Positions 31,146-39,457 of a DNA stretch of 64,000 bases are shown one piece after another. The notes below the pieces were generated by a model. It saw nothing but the letters and a program-made list of their open reading frames with translations. It had not been told where the DNA came from and did not search any database. A program made the position numbers and the translations under genes. The number at the start of each line of letters is the position of its first letter. Position 1 is the stretch's first letter. This DNA comes from Phytomonospora sp040655735 (lineage in GTDB: Bacteria > Actinomycetota > Actinomycetes > Mycobacteriales > Micromonosporaceae), in NCBI RefSeq assembly GCF_040655735.1, contig NZ_JBFAKK010000007.1, forward strand, positions 186,001-250,000. The letters are read 5' to 3'.

Positions 31146-31386
31146 TGACGGCTCCCCTCTGTGAGGCTGGTCCGCCGGCGGGTGGTGACCCGTCGACTGA
31201 AGATCCACCATCCTCCCAAGTTGTTCCCGGCGGGTCTTGAGAAGGTCATGGGAACGCAACGATTTATCCGGTCCGGCCGGTCTGGCCCGGTTCGCCGGAA
31301 AAGTCGCCGTTCCCGTCGGCGGACGGCTTTGGGAACGGTACAAGGTGAACGCGAAGGCCCCCGAGCGGCGTGGCCGGCCCCGCGCG

Positions 31387-31418
31387 TCAGGGCCGGTCTC
31401 CATAATGGAGGAGCGGCC
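31387..31418 (+). other. Two-part hairpin in the 519-bp divergent region 31146-31664
   Basis: AGGGCCG (31387-31393) pairs with CGGCCCT (31412-31418), enclosing CTCCA/TGGAG (31396-31400 with 31404-31408). The region holds the promoters of the ddl operon and of the MFS gene; no gene is convincing in it. Confidence 0.4.
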
Positions 31419-31664
31419 CTGAGCTGCGTTTTCCGCACGGGCATGGCGGGAAATCTCTCGTGACCAAGCCCACTAGGGGTACGTGTCCCGCTCGCGCGGC
31501 CGACGACGGTCCGACCGGCCATCTTCACAATTCGGGCGGGCTGCCGGAACGTATGGCGGCATTTGCCGGACGATTTCCGGTTCGGCTCCGGCGGCGCAGG
31601 TCCGGTCGGTGAACGGTCGCGGGAAACATTCGGCTCGTCGTGCCGTGAAAATGGGGTGACACCC

Positions 31665-33041
31665 GTGGCGCGGCCTGCCGAAAATCCCCCGGTGATGATC
31701 TCCGCCCTGCTCGGCCACGCCCGCCCGCCATCGCGCCTGGCCGGACGCCTCTCCCTCCAGTCGCTGCTGTTCGCACTCGGCGACGGCGCGTTCATGACCG
31801 GCTCAGCGGTGTTCTTCACCAAGATCGTCGGACTGTCCGCGGCCCAGGTCGGCGTCGGCCTGACGGTCGCCGGTGTCGCCGCCTTCCTTGCCGCCGTGCC
31901 GATGGGCAAACTGGTCGACCGCTTCGGGCCGAAGCGGATGTGGGCGCTGAGCGGCGCCGGGATGGCGGTCGTGTTCACGGTCTGGCCGTTCATCACTGAC
32001 TTCACCGGCTTCGTCGTGATGGCCGTGTGCGTGGAGGTGATCGGCGCGCTCGGCATGACCGCGCACGGCGCTTACACGCTCGACGTGCTGCCGCCGGACG
32101 AACGGGTCAAATCGCGCGCCTACATGTACTCCGCGCTCAACCTCGGCTTCACCCTCGGCGCCGCGATCGGCGGTGTCGCGCTCGCGTTCCAATCCAGCGA
32201 CGTCCTGCGGGCCCTGCCCTGGTTCACCGCCCTGATCATGCTGATCAACGCGGCCGCGGTCATCCGGCTGCCGAAGGCCCCGCACGACGAACGCAGCCCG
32301 CAGGAGCGCAAGACGCGCATCCCCGGACCTGGGCCCCTGCGCAACCCCGGCTGGCTTCTCACCGGGTTCCTGACCGGAGTGTTCTGGACCAACCAGGCGG
32401 TGCTCAACGTCGTCATCCCGCTCTGGCTGGTCCAGCAGACCGACGCCCCGCCCGTGCTGCTGGCCTTCCTCTTCGGCACCAACACGGTCATGTGCATCAT
32501 CCTGCCGATGGCCGCCGCCCGCGGAGTCAAGAACGTCTCCACGGCTCTCAAGGCCGTCCGCCTGTCGTCGGCCCTCTTCGTCATCTCCTGCCTGATCACG
32601 CTCGCCACGCACGAGACCGTCGGCTGGGCGACGATCGCACTGATCTGGCTGGGCCACATCGCGCTCACCGGCGCCGAGCTCTACATGTCGGCGGCGACCT
32701 GGACCTTCGAGGCCGAGCTCATGGACCCGCGGCGGCGGGGCGCCTACCAGGGCGCTTCCGAACTGACCATCACCCTCGGCAAGGTCGGGGCGCCGGCGGC
32801 CTACACGTTCCTCGCCCTGAACTGGGGAGCCGCCGGCTGGCTGGTGATTGCCGGCGTCATCGTGCTGGCCACCGTCTTCATCCACCCGGCCACCCGGACG
32901 GCCCGCCGATTCCTGGAACGGCACGTCCCCGCCGACGTGCTGGCCGCCGCCAGTGCCTCCGGCAGCGCCGCCGACGAAGCGGCCGCCGCGTCGTCACCTC
33001 GCATCGACGACGTCGTCGCGGCGGGAGACAGCCGGCAGTGA
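31665..33041 (+). CDS. MFS transporter
   Basis: A major facilitator of about 458 residues with 12 predicted helices, loop 2-3 motif (MGKLVDRFGPKRMW) and an internal MFS repeat. The start is uncertain: GTG 31665 has GGGGTG seven bases upstream; GTG 31656 and ATG 31695 are alternatives. The C-terminal tail (from VPADVLAAASAS) is Ala/Ser-rich and cytoplasmic. Head-to-head with the van-like operon across 519 bp, so co-regulation is possible but unproven. Substrate unknown. Confidence 0.8.
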   Translation: MARPAENPPVMISALLGHARPPSRLAGRLSLQSLLFALGDGAFMTGSAVFFTKIVGLSAAQVGVGLTVAGVAAFLAAVPMGKLVDRFGPKRMWALSGAGMAVVFTVWPFITDFTGFVVMAVCVEVIGALGMTAHGAYTLDVLPPDERVKSRAYMYSALNLGFTLGAAIGGVALAFQSSDVLRALPWFTALIMLINAAAVIRLPKAPHDERSPQERKTRIPGPGPLRNPGWLLTGFLTGVFWTNQAVLNVVIPLWLVQQTDAPPVLLAFLFGTNTVMCIILPMAAARGVKNVSTALKAVRLSSALFVISCLITLATHETVGWATIALIWLGHIALTGAELYMSAATWTFEAELMDPRRRGAYQGASELTITLGKVGAPAAYTFLALNWGAAGWLVIAGVIVLATVFIHPATRTARRFLERHVPADVLAAASASGSAADEAAAASSPRIDDVVAAGDSRQ

Positions 33042-33102
33042 CCCACACTGCCCAAAGTGGCCTGACGGCACCCGGCGATGAAGACGGGCCCGGGAAACGA
33101 AG

Positions 33103-33136
33103 CAGCGAGGTCAGGAAACCCTCCCTGACCTCGCTG
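33103..33136. terminator. Bidirectional terminator between MFS gene and tRNA-Gly
   Basis: A 13-bp perfect stem, 33103-33115 with 33124-33136, and an 8-base loop. It lies after the MFS stop and just beyond the 3' end of the minus-strand tRNA, so it can serve both. Confidence 0.8.
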
Positions 33137-33143
33137 TTCACTA

Positions 33144-33217
33144 TGGAGCGGATGACGGGAATCGAACCCGCACTGTCAGCTTGGGAAGCTGAAGTTCTAC
33201 CATTGAACTACATCCGC
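33144..33217 (-). tRNA. tRNA-Gly (anticodon CCC)
   Basis: On the minus strand the acceptor stem GCGGATG (from 33217) pairs with CATCCGC; the D-arm, anticodon stem TCAGC/GCTGA with loop TTCCCAA, and T-loop GGTTCGATTCC are all present. The anticodon is CCC, reading GGG. The 3' CCA is encoded at 33146-33144. Length is 74 nt with CCA. Confidence 0.95.
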
Positions 33218-33369
33218 GAGAACCCCCACTGTAGCGGATGCCTTTCGAGCGCCCTCACTCCCCTATGTCGTGAAGCAACCTTCGTGTCCTCCCGAAGTGT
33301 CGTACGCTCCGGCAAAAGGTCGGGTTCGCCCGGCTTTCTGTCTACTTAGAGCACCGGCGAGGAGTAGTA

Positions 33370-34308
33370 ATGACGCGAGTCCATCTCCCTCGAAGCCTCG
33401 GACGGGCGCTGGCGGTCGGCGCGGTGTGCGCCCTCTCGCTGGCGGCCTCCGTGGTCGGCGGCCCCGCCTCGGCGGCACCCCTCGAATGCGACCCGGCGGG
33501 GTCGGCGGGTGCGCGGGTCACGCCCGACGCGGGGTTCATCGACGACGGCGGCGAGCTCACCCCCCGAGAGGCGGCGGCCCGCGAGGGCGAGATGCGGTCT
33601 CGGCTCGACAGTCGCGGCGGTGTGCCCGGCGTGGTCGGCGGAGAGATCGTGATCCCCGTCGTCTTCCACGTCATCACCGACGACGAGGGCAAGGGCAACG
33701 TCTCCGATGGGCGCATCGACGACCAGATCGACGTCCTCAACGAGGCCTACGCCGGTGAGGTGGGCGGCGCGGAGACCCCGTTCCGCTTCCAGCTGATCCG
33801 CACGACCCGCACCGCCGACGACGACTGGTTCAAGGTCGAGCAGGACTCCAGCGCCGAGCGCGAGATGAAGTCGGAACTGCACCGCGGGGGCATGGGCACG
33901 CTCAACATCTACTCGGCGTCGGTGCCGGCGGGCCTGCTCGGGTGGGCGACCTTCCCCTCCGACCAGGAGGGCGACCAAGACGGTGTCATCCTTCTCAACC
34001 GCAGCCTCCCCGGCGGCGGCGCGGCCCCGTACAACGAGGGCGACACCGCCACCCACGAGGTCGGCCACTGGCTGGGGCTCTACCACACCTTCCAGGGGGG
34101 ATGCCGCGGCGACGGCGACTACGTCGACGACACGCCCGCCGAGGCCGAGCCGCGCTTCGACTGCGCCAGCCGCGACTCCTGCCCCGGGAAACCCGGCGGC
34201 GACCCCTTCCACAACTACATGGACTACGGCACCGACGAGTGCATGACCGAGTTCACCGAGGGGCAGAGCGACCGGATGATCGACTTCTGGTTCGCATACC
34301 GGCACTGA
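33370..34308 (+). CDS. Secreted M43-family (cytophagalysin/pappalysin-like) zinc metalloprotease
   Basis: A 312-residue exported protease. The signal peptide (RALAVGAVCALSLAASVVGG, cleavage near ASA at residue 35) precedes a short propeptide and a metzincin domain with HEVGHWLGLYH (His229, Glu230, His233, His239) and a Met-turn (NYMDYGTDECM). Cysteines around CRGDGD, DCASRDSC and ECM are typical of the M43 family and probably disulfide-bonded. It is expected to degrade extracellular protein. ATG follows GAGGAG. It is followed by a strong terminator, so it is monocistronic. Confidence 0.9.
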   Translation: MTRVHLPRSLGRALAVGAVCALSLAASVVGGPASAAPLECDPAGSAGARVTPDAGFIDDGGELTPREAAAREGEMRSRLDSRGGVPGVVGGEIVIPVVFHVITDDEGKGNVSDGRIDDQIDVLNEAYAGEVGGAETPFRFQLIRTTRTADDDWFKVEQDSSAEREMKSELHRGGMGTLNIYSASVPAGLLGWATFPSDQEGDQDGVILLNRSLPGGGAAPYNEGDTATHEVGHWLGLYHTFQGGCRGDGDYVDDTPAEAEPRFDCASRDSCPGKPGGDPFHNYMDYGTDECMTEFTEGQSDRMIDFWFAYRH

Positions 34309-34328
34309 GCACGGTGTTAGCAGATTTC

Positions 34329-34360
34329 CGGACGGTCGCACCCTGCGGTGCGACCGTCCG
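34329..34360 (+). terminator. Strong intrinsic terminator after the M43 protease
   Basis: A 14-bp perfect stem, 34329-34342 with 34347-34360, around CTGC, followed by TTGTTT. Confidence 0.9.
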
Positions 34361-34391
34361 TTGTTTCCCGGCCTCGGTTAGGGTCCGTTCC

Positions 34392-34970
34392 ATGCTCTTG
34401 TCTGACCGGGACCTCACCGCCGCCGTCAAAGCGGGTCGCCTCGGCCTCGAACCGTTCGAGCCGACCCTCATCCAGCCCGCGTCGGTCGACGTGCGCCTCG
34501 ACCGGTGGTTCCGCGTCTTCAACAACTCGAAGTACACCCACATCGACCCGGCCGTGCAGCAGGACGACCTCACCTCCCTGGTCGAGATCACCGACGGCGA
34601 GCCCTTCGTGCTCCACCCCGGCGAGTTCGTGCTCGGCTCCACTCTGGAGACCGTGAGCCTCGCCGACGACCTGGCCGCCCGCCTCGACGGGAAGTCGAGC
34701 CTCGGCCGCCTGGGCCTGCTGACGCACTCCACCGCCGGGTTCATCGACCCCGGCTTCTCCGGCCACGTCACGCTCGAACTGTCGAACGTGGCGAACCTGC
34801 CCATCACGCTGTGGCCGGGCATGAAGATCGGCCAGCTGTGCATCTTCGGCCTGTCCTCGCCGGCCGACCACCCCTACGGCTCGGCCGTGTACGGGTCGCG
34901 CTACCAGGGACAACGCGGTCCCACGCCCAGCCGCGCGTGGCTCAACTGGCGGACTTGGCCGACCTCCTAG
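34392..34970 (+). CDS. dcd: dCTP deaminase
   Basis: A 192-residue enzyme, the normal Dcd length, deaminating dCTP to dUTP (or to dUMP in bifunctional forms, as known in mycobacteria) for dTMP synthesis. Motifs: MLLSDRDLTAAV, QPASVDVRLD, GKSSLGRLGLLTHSTAGFID (with the catalytic Glu replaced region HVTLELSN following), PGMKIGQLCIF, and the C-terminal GSRYQGQRGPTPS. ATG 34392; the preceding gene ends in a terminator, so it has its own promoter. Confidence 0.95.
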   Translation: MLLSDRDLTAAVKAGRLGLEPFEPTLIQPASVDVRLDRWFRVFNNSKYTHIDPAVQQDDLTSLVEITDGEPFVLHPGEFVLGSTLETVSLADDLAARLDGKSSLGRLGLLTHSTAGFIDPGFSGHVTLELSNVANLPITLWPGMKIGQLCIFGLSSPADHPYGSAVYGSRYQGQRGPTPSRAWLNWRTWPTS

Positions 34971-35043
34971 TACTTCCGGAGAGAGCCCGTCCAATAGCGC
35001 CAAATAGGACCAAAATCACTCATAGCCGGTTTAGCCTCCGGCT

Positions 35044-35874
35044 ATGGACATCTCACAGAGCTTCCAGAACGCACTGGACGCGATCGTCGCGTTCATTCCA
35101 CGCGCGCTCGCCTTCCTCGCGATCCTGGTCATCGGCTACATCGTCGCCCGGATCCTGCGCACGGTCGCCGTCAAGCTGCTGTCGAAAGTCGGCTTCGACC
35201 GCGCCGCCGAGCGCGGTGGGCTGCGCCGCTTCACGGGCCGCTACAGCGCCAGCCAACTGACCGGCATGATCGTCTTCTACGCGATCATGCTGTTCACCCT
35301 GCAGCTGGCCTTCGGCGCCTTCGGGGCCAACCCCGTCAGCACGCTCCTCAACGGGATCGTGGCCTGGCTGCCGCAGCTGTTCATCGCACTGGTCATCATG
35401 GTCGTCGCCATGGCGGTCGCCAACGTCGTCTACGACCTGGTCTCCAACATGCTCGCGTCGGTCTCCTACGGCCGGACCGTCGCGATGATCTCGCGCATCG
35501 CCATCGTCGTCATCGCCGCGATCGCCGCGCTCAACCAGATCGGCATCGGCACCACGGTGACCATGCCGCTGTTCATCACCGCCCTCGCGATCATCGGCGG
35601 CGTCGCCATCGTCGGCCTCGGCGGCGGCCTCATCCAGCCGATGCGGGATCGCTGGGAGCGGGTCCTCGGGCGCGTGGAACAGGAGTCGGCCAGCCTCAAG
35701 GCCTCGGTCGGCAACCAGCAGCAGTCCTCGCAGTTCGGGCAGAGCGCCTACCAGTCGTCGCAGTACGGCGTCTCGCAGCAGGCCACGCAGGACGCCACGC
35801 GCCGCACCCAGCCCGAGGGCACCGCGCACCCCCAGCAGTCCTCGGACTCCGGTGAGTTCGGCGCGCACCAGTAG
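35044..35874 (+). CDS. Mechanosensitive-channel-like membrane protein with conserved TM helix
   Basis: A 276-residue protein with hydrophobic helices at about 17-37, 75-95, 115-140 and 155-190. Segments such as LAFLAILVIGYIVARILRT and NQIGIGTTVTMPLFITALAI match the conserved TM helix family found in small-conductance mechanosensitive channels (CmpX-like). The C-terminal 75 residues are Gln/Ser-rich (QQQSSQFGQSAYQSSQYG), likely disordered and cytoplasmic. It probably helps relieve osmotic pressure; the beta domain of full MscS is absent, so channel activity is uncertain. ATG 35044. Confidence 0.75.
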   Translation: MDISQSFQNALDAIVAFIPRALAFLAILVIGYIVARILRTVAVKLLSKVGFDRAAERGGLRRFTGRYSASQLTGMIVFYAIMLFTLQLAFGAFGANPVSTLLNGIVAWLPQLFIALVIMVVAMAVANVVYDLVSNMLASVSYGRTVAMISRIAIVVIAAIAALNQIGIGTTVTMPLFITALAIIGGVAIVGLGGGLIQPMRDRWERVLGRVEQESASLKASVGNQQQSSQFGQSAYQSSQYGVSQQATQDATRRTQPEGTAHPQQSSDSGEFGAHQ

Positions 35875-35885
35875 CCGCCACGACC

Positions 35886-35920
35886 ACGAGGCCGCCCACC
35901 CCCAGGTGAGGCGGCCTCGT
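35886..35920. terminator. Bidirectional terminator between convergent genes
   Basis: ACGAGGCCGCC (35886-35896) pairs with GGCGGCCTCGT (35910-35920). It serves both the channel-like gene and apt. Confidence 0.8.
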
Positions 35921-35924
35921 CGTG

Positions 35925-36437
35925 TCAGTACTTGATCAGCGACAGGGTCCGGTAGTTCTCCAGCGCCGCAGGGGCGCCCAGTCCCGCGAACTCGATGACC
36001 GCCGCGCACGCCGCGACCGTCCCGCCGAGCCGCTCCACCAGGCGGCAGCCGGCCAGCATGCTTCCGCCGGTGGCGATAACGTCGTCGAGCAGCAGCACCG
36101 ACTCCCCGGCCCCGATCGCGTCGTCATGGAGCTCGACGGTCTCCACCCCGTACTCGCCCTGGTAGCTCTCGGTCAGGCGCGCACGCGGGAGCTTCCCGGC
36201 CTTGCGGATCGGCACCAGCGGCAGCGCCAGCTTGTAGGCCAGCGGCGCCGCCCATAGGAAACCCCGGGCGTCGAAGGCCGCGATCCGGTCGACCGTGAGC
36301 CCTTCGACGAGGTCGGCCAGCCTGTCCACGGAGGCGCCGAAGGCCTCCGGGTCGGCCAGCAACGGCGTGATGTCCTTGAAGGCGACGCCGGGGATCGGGA
36401 AGTCGGCGACGGGCGCGATGTACTGGCTCAGGTCCAC
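35925..36437 (-). CDS. apt: Adenine phosphoribosyltransferase
   Basis: A 170-residue purine salvage enzyme converting adenine and PRPP to AMP. It has the PRPP-binding motif VLLLDDVIATGGS, the substrate segments FPIPGVAFKDITPLL and AFDARGFLWAAPLAY, and the flexible loop residues around SYQGEYGVETVELH. The GTG at 36437 (VDLSQYIAPVADFP) gives the usual length; the frame stays open 14 codons further, but that N-terminus is not typical. Actinomycete apt is often next to relA; here it is alone, facing a terminator. Confidence 0.92.
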   Translation of the reverse strand: MDLSQYIAPVADFPIPGVAFKDITPLLADPEAFGASVDRLADLVEGLTVDRIAAFDARGFLWAAPLAYKLALPLVPIRKAGKLPRARLTESYQGEYGVETVELHDDAIGAGESVLLLDDVIATGGSMLAGCRLVERLGGTVAACAAVIEFAGLGAPAALENYRTLSLIKY

Positions 36438-36554
36438 GCCGACAGCGTATGACCCTCGCCCGGCACTCTTAAATCGCACCTAAATCACTGTTGGCGAGGG
36501 CACCGCGACTGTCACGATGCGAGTACCGCGAAGGCCACCGAAATCCCGAAATAC

Positions 36555-36566
36555 TACCCATGGGTA
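36555..36566. promoter_or_regulatory. 12-bp perfect palindrome in the apt/glbN divergent gap
   Basis: TACCCATGGGTA lies in the 344-bp gap (36438-36781) between apt and the globin operon. It could be a regulator site. Nothing else convincing is seen in the gap. Confidence 0.3.
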
Positions 36567-36781
36567 ACCGGTGGTGAGCAGGCATGACACCTCAGTCCAC
36601 AATGGATTAAAACTGCTGACGGGGTGTCCCCGGGAGGCCGAATCGGCCACCGGTAGCATCGGCGGCGGCACAGACGCGATCTCGTCAGGATCCTTCCCTC
36701 AGCCGGGCCGCCGAGAACCCCTCGAAGCATCAGCCTCGACACGCCCGCGCACATCCTGCCCCCATTGCGAAAGCAGGCGAC

Positions 36782-37165
36782 ATGACAGCTGCCGAAGCCC
36801 CCTCCTACTACGACCAGCTCGGTGGAGCCCCCACCATCAAGGAGGCCGTCGAGCGTTTCTACGTCCGCCTCCTCGACGACCCCGAGCTCGCCCACTACTT
36901 CGTCGACACCGACCTCGCCCAGCTCAAGCGCCACCAGGTGCTGCTGCTGTCGCAGGTCCTCGGCGGTCCCACCGAGTACGGCGGCCGCGAGCTGTCGGCC
37001 GCACACCGGGGGCTGGCCATCACCGGCGCCCACTACGAGAAGGTCGGGGCCCACCTCCTCGGCGTCCTCGACGACATGGGCGCCCCCGGCGAGATCGCCG
37101 ACGCGGTCGCGCAGACCCTCAAGTCGGTGCGCGACGACATCGTGGACCCGAACGCGGGATCCTGA
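36782..37165 (+). CDS. glbN: Truncated hemoglobin, group I (GlbN-like)
   Basis: A 127-residue truncated globin. YDQLGGAPTIKEAVERFYVRLL contains the B10 Tyr, KRHQVLL the distal Gln, GGP the EF turn, and AAHRGLAI the proximal His, as in mycobacterial HbN. These proteins bind O2 and convert NO to nitrate. ATG with GCAGGCG upstream. The stop is followed immediately by the GTG of a flavohemoglobin-like gene, so the two are co-translated and likely share an NO-detoxification role; the reductase of the neighbour may supply electrons. Confidence 0.9.
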   Translation: MTAAEAPSYYDQLGGAPTIKEAVERFYVRLLDDPELAHYFVDTDLAQLKRHQVLLLSQVLGGPTEYGGRELSAAHRGLAITGAHYEKVGAHLLGVLDDMGAPGEIADAVAQTLKSVRDDIVDPNAGS

Positions 37166-38302
37166 GTGGTCGACGCAGCACGGTTGAAGTGGAGCTGGGG
37201 CGAGGCCGCCGCCTACGGCGACCAAGTCCCGCTCTTCTTCTACTCGACGTTGTTCCTGGAGCACCCCGAGACGCGGGAGATGTTCCCCATCAGCATGGCC
37301 GCCCAGCGCGACCGGCTGGTCACCGCGCTCGGGCGGATCGTCAGCGACGTCGACAACGTCGACGCGCTGGTCCCCTTCCTGCAGGACCTCGGCCGCGACC
37401 ACCGCAAGTTCGCCGTCCTCGACGGCCATTACCCGGCGGTCGGGTCGGCCCTGCTGGCGACCCTCGAGCACTTCCTCGGCGCCGACTGGACCCCCGAACT
37501 GGCCGCCGACTGGGAGGCCGCCTACGGCATCGTCGCCCAGGTCATGTCCGAGGCCGCCAACGACTCCGCGAAGGAGACCCCGGCCTGGTGGGACGCCGAG
37601 GTCGTGTCGCACGAGCGGCGCACCCTCGACCTCGCCGTCATCCGGGTGGCCCCGCACGAACGCCTCGTCTACAGCGCGGGGCAGTCGCTGACGATCCAGC
37701 ACCCCCACCGCCCGCGCATGTGGCGGCAGTACTCCCCGGCGAACGCTCCGCGGGAGGACGGCACCATCGACTTCCACGTGCGCATGGCCGACGCGGGGCA
37801 GGTCAGCCCCGCGCTCGTCGAGTTCACGCAACCCGGCGACACACTGTGCATCGGCCCGCCCATGGGCAACGGCCTGCGCCTGCCCGACTCTCCGCCGCGG
37901 CACGTCCTCATGCTCGCCGGCGGCACCGGACTCGCCCCCCTGAAGGCGATCGCCGAGCAGATCGCGCAGAACTACGACGGCCGCCAGGTCTACCTCTACT
38001 GGGGCGCGCGGCACCACCGCGACCTCTACGACCTGCCCGCGCTGCGCGACTTCGCCGGCCGCCACGACTGGTTCCACGTCGTGCCGAGCGTCGCCGAGGG
38101 CGAGCAGACCCAAACGGTCCACAAGGGAAACCCTGTGGGCATCGCGCTGCGGCAGGCCCGCTGGCTGGAATGCGACGTCTTCGTCTGCGGTCCGCCCGGG
38201 ATGGTCGCCACGAGCGTGTCGGCACTGGCGCACGCGGGCGTGCCCGAACGCCAGATCCACCGCGAAGAGTTCGACGGCACAGGTGAGGAGGCGCCGGCAT
38301 GA
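37166..38302 (+). CDS. Flavohemoglobin-like protein (globin + FAD/NAD reductase)
   Basis: A 378-residue fusion: globin domain at 1-135 (PLFFYSTLFLEHPETREMFP with B10 Tyr region, GRDHRKFAVLDGHYPAVG with proximal His), FAD-binding domain at about 145-240 (HERLVYSAGQSLTIQHPHRP, MWRQYSPANAP) and NAD-binding domain (HVLMLAGGTGLAPLKAI, VFVCGPPGMV). It is shorter than the ~400-residue Hmp and belongs to the actinomycete FHb branch. It oxidises NO with O2 and NAD(P)H or has a related redox role. GTG start directly after the glbN stop; its own stop overlaps the next ATG by 4 bp. Confidence 0.88.
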   Translation: MVDAARLKWSWGEAAAYGDQVPLFFYSTLFLEHPETREMFPISMAAQRDRLVTALGRIVSDVDNVDALVPFLQDLGRDHRKFAVLDGHYPAVGSALLATLEHFLGADWTPELAADWEAAYGIVAQVMSEAANDSAKETPAWWDAEVVSHERRTLDLAVIRVAPHERLVYSAGQSLTIQHPHRPRMWRQYSPANAPREDGTIDFHVRMADAGQVSPALVEFTQPGDTLCIGPPMGNGLRLPDSPPRHVLMLAGGTGLAPLKAIAEQIAQNYDGRQVYLYWGARHHRDLYDLPALRDFAGRHDWFHVVPSVAEGEQTQTVHKGNPVGIALRQARWLECDVFVCGPPGMVATSVSALAHAGVPERQIHREEFDGTGEEAPA

Positions 38303-38961
38303 CCGGTGACGACGCCACGGCGCCGCGAGGTGGCCCCAAGTTGAGCCCCGACAAGGTCCGTCACACGGACTTCAGCCGCACCACCCTTGGGCGGCGCGGT
38401 TACAACACCGAGGAGGTCGACCGTTTCCTCAACCGCCTCGCCGAGGAACTGGCGGCCCGCGACGCCCGCGAGGCACGGCTTCGGGTCGAGGCCGAGAAGG
38501 TCAAGAACGCGCTGAAGGACTGGCAGAGCGCCAACGCGCGCGGCCACGTCCCGACCGTCGCGCCGATCCGCCCGACCGCCGAGGCGGTCAACCTCCTGTC
38601 GCAGGCGCAGCAGCAGGCCGACTCCTACATCGCGCAGGCGCAGGAGTACTGCCGCCAGCTGATCTACCAGGCTCGCGGGCAGGCCGACTCGGTGCTGCGC
38701 ACCGCGCAGACACACGCCGAGGCCGCCGCCGCGCAGGCGGCGCAGGCCCTCGACCAGCAGGCCTCGCCGGAGGAGCTGGAGGAGATCGAGGCGCGGTTGT
38801 CGCGCACGCGGGCGTTCCTGGACGCGATCGGGACGGTCGAGGCACAGCTGAAGACGGCGCGGGAAACCCTCGCGGTGGAGGTCGACCGGCTCACCACCGG
38901 CAACGGCCGCCAAGAGCTCGGGTCGATGCCCCGCTACGAGCAGGCCTACCGCATCGACTAG
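38299..38961 (+). CDS. DivIVA-domain coiled-coil protein
   Basis: A 220-residue protein. Residues 15-60 are a DivIVA N-terminal domain (LSPDKVRHTDFSRTTLGRRG then YNTEEVDRFLNRLAEEL); the remainder is coiled coil rich in Ala and Gln (LLSQAQQQADSYIAQAQEYC, SVLRTAQTHAEAAAAQ). DivIVA proteins sit at curved membranes at poles and septa. It is fused in operon with two globin genes by a 4 bp overlap, an unexpected partnership: it might place the NO-detoxifying enzymes at the growing tip, or simply be co-expressed. Not the main Wag31/DivIVA, which is near ftsZ. Confidence 0.85.
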   Translation: MTGDDATAPRGGPKLSPDKVRHTDFSRTTLGRRGYNTEEVDRFLNRLAEELAARDAREARLRVEAEKVKNALKDWQSANARGHVPTVAPIRPTAEAVNLLSQAQQQADSYIAQAQEYCRQLIYQARGQADSVLRTAQTHAEAAAAQAAQALDQQASPEELEEIEARLSRTRAFLDAIGTVEAQLKTARETLAVEVDRLTTGNGRQELGSMPRYEQAYRID

Positions 38962-38971
38962 CCCACGCGCG

Positions 38972-39012
38972 CCCGTCGCCCGTGTTCGCCGCAGCCAGTC
39001 GCGGGCGACGGG
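38972..39012. terminator. Terminator hairpin after the globin operon
   Basis: CCCGTCGCCCG (38972-38982) pairs with CGGGCGACGGG (39002-39012) across a 19-base loop, between convergent genes. Confidence 0.6.
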
Positions 39013-39022
39013 GCGGGGTTTC

Positions 39023-39457
39023 CTAGTCGAGCGCGGTCGAGAAGTGGAACGCCGGGATGTGCATCCCGTTGGCCAGGTAGAAGCGGTGAGCCCCGTGCCG
39101 CTGCGTGCCCGAGTCGAGGTGCAGCTGCTCGCAGCCGTTGGCCTTCGCCTCCTCGCGAAGCCAGGCGAACAGCTCGCGGGTGTGTCCCTGCCCGCGAACC
39201 TCGGGCAGGGAGACGAGGTCGTCGACGTACATGTGCTTGCCCGCCGCCAGCGACTGCGTGTACCGGTACCCCGCGACGGCAACCGCGTCCCCCGCGATGT
39301 CGAGGAACGCGCCGGCGAGGAGATAACCGCCGGGCCGCAACTGCTCGTCGACGATCGCGGTGAACTCCTCGACGGTCGTCAGCGAGGGCCGCAGCTCCCG
39401 CATGGCGTGGAAGGCGACGTGGGTCCGCCCGGCCGGGATCGGCGCGATGTCGGCCAT
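39023..39457 (-). CDS. GNAT-family N-acetyltransferase
   Basis: A 144-residue acetyltransferase with the acetyl-CoA segment VDDLVSLPEVRGQGHTRELF and a closing block (CEQLHLDSGTQRHGAHRFYL). Acceptor unknown. The ATG at 39457 shares one base with the prfC stop (TGATG), so translation is coupled to prfC; an in-frame start further upstream would lie inside prfC. Long-chain link to translation is only by position. Confidence 0.82.
   Translation of the reverse strand: MADIAPIPAGRTHVAFHAMRELRPSLTTVEEFTAIVDEQLRPGGYLLAGAFLDIAGDAVAVAGYRYTQSLAAGKHMYVDDLVSLPEVRGQGHTRELFAWLREEAKANGCEQLHLDSGTQRHGAHRFYLANGMHIPAFHFSTALD

Noticed and set aside
31450..31490. A fifth copy of the array promoter element near the MFS gene
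   Set aside because: CGTGAC is present but CGTA is not at the 18-base spacing and no sigma gene follows.
36555..36566. NO-responsive regulator site before the globin operon
   Set aside because: The palindrome TACCCATGGGTA does not resemble known NsrR or similar sites, so it is listed only as a palindrome.
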